Shown: positions 1-8,308 of the stretch, in pieces | Position numbering within the stretch: the stretch's first letter is position 1 | Layout of the letters: each line of letters begins with the position of its first letter | NCBI GenBank assembly: GCA_027405735.1 | Contig: JAPEHQ010000034.1 | Coordinates: 1 to 26,219 of the forward strand | Direction of reading: 5' to 3' | Length of the DNA stretch: 26,219 bases | Origin: Mucor racemosus | Lineage: Eukaryota > Mucoromycota > Mucoromycetes > Mucorales > Mucoraceae | Position numbers and translations under genes: made by a program | The notes under the pieces: model-generated | What the model was told of the DNA's origin: nothing | Seen by the model: only the letters and a program-made list of their open reading frames with translations | Database searches by the model: none

Positions 1-2079
1 ATCATATGTAAATATGTTTATAGCTATTATAATGTTTACAGCAACAATCGGTTTTTGCTCGAGCATAAACTTAAATAACACTTACTGCTTGAATTTATAT
101 GCCAACCAAATCTATGATTATAATGCTACTTTATCACACATGAAATTTAAACAAATTGACCTTCTTTAAACTTACTATTTTAGTTTATTACAATTGTCAG
201 CTGTAAAAAAAAAGATTTGTTTTTAAGCATACAAGCTACGATCAAACCATGGTTATTAGGCAAGACATCAGATTATCCTTTTTTTTGAGTTCCTATATCA
301 TTTGAAATTTTATCACTTTTCTGAAACATTTCATGGTTTTTTAGCCAGTTCTAACTTCTCATCGAGTAGATATAAGTATCGTTGCCTTCGATTTAATCTG
401 GTAATCAAGAAGTACGTCCAATAATACAGTAGTAAATAATGACGTTTGATCTTAGAATAATATTCTTGGAATATGAAAACAAAAGAGAGAAACAAGACAC
501 GTAGAAAAGAATTTCAAGGCTTTGCATTATTTAGCGCAATTAAAATCCTGCTACATTGCACATTTTTTCAGCCAATGTAAAGCAGTATTATACCGTATGA
601 ACCATTAACTAAACAAAATAATAGGCAATATCTGTTATCATAGAAACATCCATTTTTCTACAAGAAAAACCCGTCTGTCATATCATGCATACATTTAAAA
701 AATTGCAGAAGCTAGCACGTAGAGCAACATCGTAACTGAGCATAAAAGCAAGACTGAACAGTAAGTCTCTTCTTATACTATAGTATATCTAAGTTTAAAT
801 AAAAAACAAAACTTTTCGTATTTTTAGTATAGTCTGAAAACTCAGATTTTGTAGCAGACATTTTTAGGGACTCATTTTATCCTTACCAACACTCATGATT
901 TTGATCAAAAAACAGGAAAATTAAATTTTGATACCAAAATCAACGTTTAAGTGTACTACATTGTGAGAGAGAAAATTGTAGCCACAAGTAATATACATTT
1001 TATAAAAGCTTAATATTGAATGTTAAGTAATGAAACTTTGTACTTTTGGCCCAAAAAACGTTTTTTTGATTTAAGGATTTTCATGTAATATTTTGCAATA
1101 AAAATGTTTGTTATTTTTTATTGAGCAAATAAAGTGCTAAATTCTGCATATGTGTATATTTTTTGTTTTTATAACTGATAGTATAATTAACTCTAGATTT
1201 GCAAAATTAGAAAAAAAAAATTAAAAAATGTCAAAATTGATGATCTGGACAAGAATATTTTTTGAAATTATTATTCCGCTTATAAGCTTTGTAAGCCTTA
1301 AAAATAAGAGATTTTATAATACTTGAGAACTTTTTCAAGAATTTACGATGCTGTACCCACTTGATTCAAGCTTATTACTGTAAACCTTTATACATCATGT
1401 TAATATTGTGTGGTAGTTTATTTGATGATAATATAGACTTGCTTTATAATTATTGCGTTAGAGGTGATTTAGATTACGCTTTAGTCTTACCTCTCCAATA
1501 TCATAAACATAAACATAAACATGGTCATCACTGGAGCCTATTATTGCCGTCTTTTTATCCTCTTTGTCTCAAGCCAATTTATTCAATGCTTTACTAGAAC
1601 CAACTGAGTGCTGAGTGCACTTACAAATGGTTCCTTGGTATTTTCATTCAAATTCCATAAACTAAATTGACCGGTTCCATACTACAATAATATCAAACGT
1701 ATCATCAGCCCGCCTTATGATTAATGTCAATCTGAAATCAGAAACATCCCATTGTCATTGTTATAAGCTATGAAAAGCTTGATTTTTAATAATAATACAA
1801 CAATTAAATAAGATACAAAATGATATTAATCGCATATGGTAAGTATTCAGCATCTAGGGTTTGAGTTTGATGAAGAATGCTTTTAAACCCTTCTTTTGAA
1901 AATCCTGAAGCAAACACAGTACCTTGGTCCTGTAATTCTATCCATCAAAATGTCACAATTTCCACCACACAATGAATGCATCTTTTATCGATCTCGACCT
2001 CGTTAGACATCGAGTATCAGCTTTTTACCAGTTGTATTTTCTCATGTTCATTAATATTCGGTTATATTAAACGATAATC
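1..2079 (+). repeat. Outer repeat copy A (left)
   Basis: This segment is homologous, in opposite orientation, to the inner copy at 3922-7232. Homology ends at the ACGATAATC near 2071-2079 on this side. The block 840-1430 is almost identical between inner and outer copies, while 200-450 and 1860-2079 are clearly diverged, mostly by transitions. Compared with the inner copies it lacks the 726-bp insertion and a 160-bp segment. A 78-codon open frame at 1361-1597 is identical in the right outer copy and has a run of CATAAA hexamers near 1503-1520. It begins with TTG rather than ATG and shows no recognisable domain, so I do not call it a gene. Confidence 0.85.
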
Positions 2080-2719
2080 TATTAAATTACAATTTACGAG
2101 TATACTGTTGGTAGTTTTTTGTTATTACTTTAAAAACTCGATCCTATTATATTATTATTATTATTACCACCATTGATTACGATTGTCAACTGATTGATTC
2201 ATACAGCATATCATATTACTATTCCGCATTGGTAGAGATTATACAATAATTGATATCTGCATTTAACACTGCCGGTGAATTGGAAAGTTGGTGTCTGTCT
2301 TTAGTTTGATAAATAATGCGTAGTAATTTGGTTTTGCATTATAATTCTAGGTGTTTCGACTCCTAAAAGCTAAATTTTCCAATGCAACTGCATCTGTTGG
2401 ATATCACTTGAGTTCTTTCTGTGCGTTGTAGCTCATGTTATACTAACTCCTATTTTGGCAAACATTGCTTTACATTTGTCCATATTCAATTTTTGTGTTA
2501 CAGCTTAATACTAACGTACTACCATTGAGTTTTGTTTATATCTCCATCATCAAAAATTGGTATTATTCTTTCTAGATGGTTTCTACTACCAATTTCTGGA
2601 AAGCTCTATTATCATTTCCAAAAAAGAAGAAATACACCTTAATTTGCTGCATTTCCCAAAATAGTGAAAAACTAAAAAATACATTGTTCACATATATGGG
2701 GATTAAAACTGTAGACCAA

Positions 2720-2895
2720 AGGAGAGCGACAAGTTTAACGGGTAGCGTATGCGCTACAAATTGAGTGCGACACACTTATTCGTGAGTTCAAACCCGCCAA
2801 AGGGGAAGCCCTTTGGTATTAGGATATGAATTTTGAAAGAGAATCTCCGATGGCCCTTGCTCCTCATCTAATATGATTCTCCTTTTTTTTCCTAG
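2720..2895 (+). ncRNA. tRNA-derived pol III element (SINE-like or decayed tRNA), left arm
   Basis: An A-box match TAGCGTATGCG lies at 2743-2753 (consensus TRGYNNANNNG). A B-box match GTTCAAACC lies at 2786-2794 (consensus GWTCRANNC). The two are 43 nt apart, the spacing expected inside a tRNA. GCGCT and AGTGC between them can form an anticodon-like stem with an 8-nt loop. The expected acceptor and T stems do not pair, so a functional tRNA is unlikely. Unrelated sequence of about 90 bp follows, then a run of at least eight T at about 2882, a plausible pol III stop. This pattern fits a tRNA-derived SINE or a pseudo-tRNA. No second copy outside the arm duplication is visible in the window. Confidence 0.5.
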
Positions 2896-3017
2896 TAAGT
2901 TTTGCATATGTCTAGCAATTTTTTTTCTGTTTCATTAATGCATGTGATATGATGCATAATAATAAATATGGCTGGTAAAACCCGGCTTGACACCAATAAG
3001 AAATACTACCAGCATAC

Positions 3018-3175
3018 ATGGGGCATTGTACGTTCAGCCAGTTCGAGCAACAACAAGTTGGTTACCTCCTACTTATATGTACCTACTTATACCTACTAAT
3101 ATCAGCAAGCCCCTCAGTTCTTCTCAACGAATATGAATCCAAATGACTTCCCGTTGCAATGGCAGGTACTTCTAG
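3018..3175 (+). pseudogene. Diverged small coding remnant D (left)
   Basis: The ATG at 3018 opens a 42-codon frame beginning MGHCTFSQFEQQQ and ending at 3146. The DNA from CATGG to about 3170 is similar to 8752-8895 in the same orientation, where the product begins MDHFAFGKFEQQ. Both start M-x-H-x-x-F-x-x-F-E-Q-Q. A second similar block is GAATATGAATCCAAATGACT here and GAATATGGACCCAAAGGAGT there. It falls in a shifted frame relative to the first block and contains a stop here. The remnant therefore looks decayed. I do not recognise the family. Confidence 0.35.
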
Positions 3176-3215
3176 CGCTGATCTACAGAATTGCAAAAGG
3201 TTTAGTCTTGTTGTA

Positions 3216-3745
3216 TATTTTCAGGTTTGATGAATAATAATTAAAAAAAGAATGCAATTAAAAGAGAATGATTAATAAATCAGTTCTTCAACTGTGTAAT
3301 AAAAATAAGATATCGTTTATTTAGATATAAAAGTATGGCCTTTTATATTGATATGATATTGAGATGATCCTGAGATCTAATTTAAGGCACTATTAAACAA
3401 TTAGATCTGTTTTATAGTAATCTATGGACTGAAATGGATTAATCATAATTTAATCGTCCTCGCAGAGCTTGTAAGCTGCCTTATTTCAATGCTGCACTAA
3501 ATGTGCTTGGATGTTGATTTGATAGCTACTTGATTGATTAACCGCTGGGATAAAATAATATGGTGTCATAATTGAGGTCCAAGCATTTTTGGTAATTACT
3601 GGATTAAACTTTTTTGTACGGTAGGAGTTTTTTATATCCGGTATCAAGGCTTTGCTCTTCAATGCATGTCGTCGTCAATAGATTGTAAGATGTATTAATA
3701 CTGTAGATGGTGATAAAGGATGGCACTTGGTGGCATACAACAGAG
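3216..3745 (+). repeat. Repeat C, left end of a 5.1-kb inverted-repeat unit
   Basis: About 530 bp beginning TATTTTCAGGTTTGATGAA. It is repeated as reverse complement at 7779-8308, with clear similarity over its whole length but many substitutions (for example AAGATATCG here, AAAATATCG there). The pair encloses the inner copy A' like long terminal inverted repeats of a non-autonomous element. I find no obvious target-site duplication outside the outer ends, so element status is inference. Confidence 0.75.
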
Positions 3746-5275
3746 TGGGTGAATGTAAATGTATAAAGCAAAGCTTAATTTTGAATGAAAGTACTAATTA
3801 TTTTGATTAACATCAATAGGTTCAAAAAGAATAGTTAAGTGCAACGATTGCTACTAAATTGCATAATTTGATATGCTGAAAACTCTTGAAGCATTCATTT
3901 TTTTTTTTGGCAATGCTACGAATCATCGTTCAATATAACTGAATATTAATTAGTTAGAGAAAATACAATTGGTAAAAAACTGATACGCAATGTACATTGA
4001 GATCAAGATTGGTAAAAGGTGCATTCATTATTGTGTAGTGGAAACCGCAACATTTTGATGGATAGAAATTACAGGACCAAAATGTTGTGTTTGCCTCAGA
4101 ATTTTTAAAAGGGTTTAAAAGCATATTTTATCAAACTTACTTAGGTGTTAAATACTCACCATATACTATTAGTATCATTTTGTTTTTTATTTAATTTCTG
4201 TATTATTATTAAAAATTAAGCTTTTCATACCTTATAACAACAACAATAAGGACAATGGGATGTTTCTGATTTTAGATTGATATTTATTATCATAAGGCGG
4301 GGCGATGATACGTTTGATATTACTGTAGATAGAACCAGTTAATTTAGTTTATGAAATTTGAATTAAAATACCAAGGAACCATTTGTAAGTACTCAAGTTG
4401 GTTTTGATAATACATTGAATAAATTGGCTTGAGACAAAGAGGAGGGCAAAAAGGCGGCAATAGGCTCCAGTGATGGCCATGTTTATGTTTATGTTTATGA
4501 TATTGGAGAGGTAAGACTAAAGCGTAATCTAAATCACCTCTAACGCAATAATTATAAAGCAAGTCTATATTATCATCAAATAAACTACCACACAATATTA
4601 ACATGATGTATAAAGGTTTACAGTAATAAGCTTGAATCAAGTGGGTACAGCATCGTAAATTCTTGAAAAAGTTCTCAAGTATTATAAAATCTCTTATTTT
4701 TAAGGCTTACAAAGCTTATAAGCGGAATATTAATTTCAAAAAATATTCTTGTCCAGATCATCAATTTTGACATTTTTTAATTTTTTTTTCTAATTTTGCA
4801 AATCTAGAGTTAATTATACTATCAGTTATAAAAACAAAAAATATACACATATGCAGAATTTAGCACTTTATTTGCTCAATAAAAAATAACAAACATTTTT
4901 ATTGCAAAATATTACATGAAAATCCTTTAATCAAAAAAACGTTTTTGGGCCAAAAGTACAAAGTTTCATTACTTAACATTCAATATTAAGCTTTTATAAA
5001 ATGTATATTACTTGTGGCTACAATTTTCTCTCACAATGTAGTACACTTAAACGTTGATTTTGGTATCAAAATTTGATTTTCCTGTTTTTTGATCAAAATC
5101 ATGAGTGTTGGTAAGGATAAAATGAGTCCCGAAAAATGTCTGCTACAAAATCTAAATTTTCAGACCGCGCGCGGTTAAATATATAAAAAGTTATAAAAAA
5201 AAAAAGCTTTTTATTTAAAACTTATTAGATACACTATAGTATAAGAGACTTAACCTTTCACCCTTGATATTATGC

Positions 5276-6029
5276 TCAGTTACGATGTTTTTTGTTGTAG
5301 GGAAATAAAAAACCTTATCTCACTATTTAAAGTCCTATAACTATACGCCATAGCGAAGTGAGAGATAAGACTGGATATAGGGGTTCGGGTTCAGAGTTTA
5401 AGTAAGAGTCCAGGGGACTAAATGCATTTGGATACGGATAATAGTATGGAGCAAGGTTCAAAAGTGAGAAAGTATAACTGGGATCATCATTGTTGATGGG
5501 ACTGTTGTGTAGGTTCTTGAGCAGGGAAAAGTAAGTACAAAGAGTCTGGGAAGAATGATTGAGGCTACGTTCGTGACTGGATGAGCAGTGGGAAGAAAGT
5601 AGAGATCTCAACATCGTTTCAGGGGATGGGCTGTGGAAGAACTAGATGAAAAGGCCTTGAAAATGGAAAAAGTGAAAAATTATTGGTAAGTGCAAATTTG
5701 ATTGATACAATGGCGAGCTAACAAGGCTACCAGGGCACCACTCCTGGAGTATATCACTGCGGCCTATGGGTAGCTCACGCCCATTTACAACATGGCACCA
5801 AATAAGAAAAAAACAGTTTCAGAACAACGATTGCCGAACATAAAGAATACATAGGTGATTGGAAAGGAGGGCATAGGGTCAGCAAATCATGGATGTGTCA
5901 GGTTGGGGCATATGGTCAAGAAACGGTGTTGACCCTTCTACGGTTGACGAGATCGTATTGAAGAACAATTCCACCTACTAAACCACACGCCAGTGGAGTA
6001 GAGGGAAGAAAGGTGTCAGTTACGATGTT
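5276..6029 (-). mobile_element. Retroposed-type insertion with 14-bp target duplication (left)
   Basis: TCAGTTACGATGTT occurs at 5276-5289 and again at 6016-6029, while the outer copies (near 724-737 and 25216) carry it once. The inserted DNA is 5290-6015, about 726 bp. Read on the minus strand, its downstream end is A-rich (ACAACAAAA) directly before the duplication. I see no terminal inverted repeat. A long duplication plus an A-rich tail is what LINE-type target-primed insertion leaves. The insert holds a 95-codon ATG-started frame on the minus strand (5327-5614) and a 51-codon stop-free frame on the plus strand (5806-5958). It has a visibly higher GC content than its surroundings. The source gene is not recognised. 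Confidence 0.65.
5327..5614 (-). CDS. Uncharacterised 95-aa open frame in the retroposed insertion (left)
   Basis: It starts with a true ATG (MLRSLLSSHCSSSHERSLNH) and ends just before the A-rich end of the insertion. The product is Ser-, Leu-, Pro- and Tyr-rich, with a Y/P-rich middle (APYYYPYPNAFSP). It has no signal peptide or membrane segment that I can defend and matches no family I know. Its place, ending near the tail of a probable retrocopy, would suit the 3' part of a coding sequence. It may equally be a chance frame in a GC-richer insert. Function unknown. Confidence 0.25.
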   Translation of the reverse strand: MLRSLLSSHCSSSHERSLNHSSQTLCTYFSLLKNLHNSPINNDDPSYTFSLLNLAPYYYPYPNAFSPLDSYLNSEPEPLYPVLSLTSLWRIVIGL

Positions 6030-6289
6030 GCTCTAGGTGCTCGCTTCTGCATTTTTTTAAATGAATGTATGATATGACAGACAAGTTTTCTGGTAGAAAA
6101 ATGTATGTTTCTATGATAACAGATATTGCCTATTATTTTTTTTAGTTTATGGTTCATACTACGGTATAATACTGCTTTTACATTGGCTGAAATGTGCAAT
6201 GCAGCAGGATTTTAATTGCGCTAAATAATGTAACGCCTTGGAACTCCGTTTCTACATGTGTTGTTTCTCTCTTTTAGTTTTCATATTCC

Positions 6290-6450
6290 AAGGATACAGT
6301 ATATTCACCGCTTGATAGGGTATATCAGACTATCAAGATGGCATTCCTTTCTTTTATCTGAATATGCATGCTAACTGCTAACATACGGGGCTAATGTTTT
6401 TAATTATTGGTAGCAGTCTATATTAGAGACGGATATTTTTATTTAACCGC
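6290..6450 (-). repeat. 160-bp segment present only in inner copies (left)
   Basis: The outer copies join ATTCCAAG to ATTCTAAGATC with only AATATT between. The inner copies hold about 160 bp at that point. The segment contains a perfect hairpin: CTTGATAG at 6311-6318 and CTATCAAG at 6330-6337, with an 11-nt loop. I cannot define a target duplication or terminal repeats, so it may be an insertion in the inner copy or a deletion in the outer one. The mirror copy is 19535-19695. Confidence 0.5.
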
Positions 6451-7232
6451 ATTCTAAAATCAAATATCATTATTTACTACTGTATTGTTGGACATACTTT
6501 TTAATTACCAGATCAAATCGAAGGCAGTAATATTTATATCTGCTCAATCCAGAACTAGAGCTGGCTACAAACCCACAAAATGCTCCAGAAAAGTGATAAA
6601 ATTTCGAAAGATACAGAAACACAACAAAAAAGAATAACCTAATGTCTTGTCTAACAATAACCATACTTTTGATTGTAGCTATACTTGAAAACAAATCTTT
6701 TTACAGTTGACAATTGTAAACTAAAATAGTAAGTTTAAAGAAGGTTAATTTGTTTAAATTTCATGATGCGGGATAAAGTAAAATTTATAACCTTAGATTT
6801 GGTTTGCATATAAATTCAAGCAGTAAGTGTTATTTAAGTTTATGCTCGAGCAAAAACCGATTGTTGCTGTAAACATTATAATAGCTATAAACATATTTAC
6901 AAATAATGGTAATCGTAAATATATTGGCTCTTGCATGTATTTCTCTACATCAACAATATATTGAATTGTATTATTGTCTATAATTTATATTAATAAAAGC
7001 AAATGTAATTTAAACCCGGCATTATTCCAGTAAAAAATGCAATGGAATTTTGAGAACGGCACGATGCTCATTTATAAACCAATTTGTGTCCATACGATCA
7101 GCTCATTATGCTCATAGTCAGATTTTATTATTATTCACAAATAGGGGTAATCATACTCTTATGGGCAATTCTACTATAATCTATAATGCACACATGAGAT
7201 TAATGCCATGCACACCGGCAGAATCTATAATT

Positions 7233-7559
7233 CTGCACATACAGGCAGCATTGTGCTCGTGTGCAGTTTTTTTTATTGCGCCCATGTACATCTTGTTATT
7301 GTTTTAGCTATATTCAATGGGTACAACTGCTCAGTCCATTGTATGCAGCCCACCTGGACACAACAAAATTATCTTGTGCAGCACAGGCCGGCCGTAGTGT
7401 CTTTATATAAATTCTTTAAATTTGTGATTTTATGGACTTTTTTTGAATCTGGTTGTATCATCTTATACTTTTTAAGTTAAATCCGTTATTAGGGTAATAA
7501 TGTTGTAGTTTGTATTTATGCTTTACTTAAAATAAGCCTTTGAATAATTAATAGCAATA
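7233..7559 (+). other. Arm segment between A' and the pogo-like element
   Basis: Mixed sequence with short CTGCAC/GCAGAAT inverted motifs around 7217-7265, including GCAGAAT..ATTCTGC, and a GGCCGGCC palindrome at about 7388. Two overlapping frames (7050-7307 and 7208-7480) lack any recognisable domain and use non-ATG or unsupported starts. I see no gene. Confidence 0.4.
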
Positions 7560-7742
7560 CAGTCGAACCTTAATTTTTGTATGAGATTTCGATACCTGCA
7601 TCTTATAGTAGCTGCTTGTAATATTTAAACAACCGCGTCCGGGCTGTCCGGTAATTTTTTCTAGAGATTTAAAGCTTGGAAATATCATTAGATGGCCGCT
7701 TCCGGAGATTGTTCGGCTTTTTTTTTTTTTTTTTTTTTTTTT
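7560..7742 (+). mobile_element. Decayed pogo/Fot1-like miniature element with poly-T tail (left)
   Basis: Directly after a TA dinucleotide (7558-7559) comes CAGTCGAACC, the type of end seen in pogo/Tigger/Fot1 DNA transposons. Internal CCGGGCTGTCCGGTAA and CCGCTTCCGGAGATTG motifs also resemble their subterminal regions. The other end reads GTTCGGCT (7711-7718), whose complement AGCCGAAC matches the first end in 7 of 8 bases. A run of 25 T follows (7718-7742). There is no transposase. Assignment rests on motif memory only. Confidence 0.4.
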
Positions 7743-7778
7743 GGAAGAGTGACCATCAGCAAAAATATGAATCATATA

Positions 7779-8308
7779 CTATGTTATATGCCACCAAGTA
7801 CCATATGGTATCATCTTCTACAGTACCAATAAACCTTACAATTTATTGACTACGACATGTATTGAAGTGTAAAGTCTTGATACCGGATATAAGAAGCTCC
7901 TAACGTACAAAAAAGTTTAATCCAGTAATTGCCAAAAACACTTGGACCTCAATTATGACACCATATTATTTCATCCCAGCGGTTAATCAATCAAGTAGCT
8001 ATCAACTCATCATCCAAGCACATTTAGCGCAGCATTGAAATAAGGCAGCTCACAAGCTCTGCAAGAACGATTAAATTATGATTGATCCATTTCAATCCAT
8101 AGACTACTATCAAATAGATCTAATTGTTCAATAGTGCCCTAATAAATTACATATCAGAATCTCAATGTCAAATCAATATAAAAGGTCATACTTTTATATC
8201 TAAATAAACGATATTTTGTTTTTATCATACAGTTGAAGAACTGATTTATTACTCATTCTCTTTTAATTGTATTCTTTTTTTAAGTGTTGTTCATCAAACC
8301 TGAAAATA
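7779..8308 (-). repeat. Repeat C', right end of the 5.1-kb inverted-repeat unit
   Basis: Inverted partner of 3216-3745, ending in CCTGAAAATA at 8299-8308. Its inner end lies about 37 bp from the poly-T tract of the pogo-like element. Confidence 0.75.

Larger units (their letters stand above)
2080..3215 (+). other. Arm segment between outer copy A and repeat C (left)
   Basis: This segment occurs once per arm (mirror about 22764-23900). It is AT-rich with a TTA-rich simple tract near 2150-2167. It holds a tRNA-like pol III element (2720-2895) and a small diverged coding remnant (3018-3175), described separately. Two overlapping open frames on opposite strands at 2572-2775 are complementary shadows around the tRNA-like element and are not supported as genes. 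I see no other gene here. Confidence 0.6.
3922..7232 (-). repeat. Inner repeat copy A' (left)
   Basis: Reverse-complement homologue of outer copy A. It differs from A by the 726-bp insertion (5290-6015), an extra segment of about 160 bp (6290-6450), a CG-rich 12-bp palindrome ACCGCGCGCGGT at 5164-5175, and many scattered transitions. Homology to the outer family past 6900 is visible in the right outer copy, which runs beyond the point where the left outer copy is cut by the window edge. A 98-codon minus-strand frame at 4344-4640 corresponds to the 78-codon frame of the outer copies. The matching place in the right inner copy carries an early stop, so the frame does not appear conserved for coding. 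Confidence 0.85.

Noticed and set aside
1361..1597. 78-codon frame identical in both outer copies
   Set aside because: Identity reflects arm identity; the frame starts at TTG and the right inner copy has a stop, so coding conservation is not supported.
2572..2775. Two overlapping 62-67 codon frames on opposite strands
   Set aside because: They are complementary over almost their whole length, with no domain, and overlap the tRNA-like element.
2743..2794. Functional tRNA gene
   Set aside because: Acceptor and T stems do not pair and the anticodon-like loop has 8 nt, so only a tRNA-derived element is supported.
7050..7480. Two overlapping Cys/His-containing frames
   Set aside because: No conserved spacing or domain, starts not supported, and the region aligns as repeat DNA with frame-breaking indels in the outer copy.
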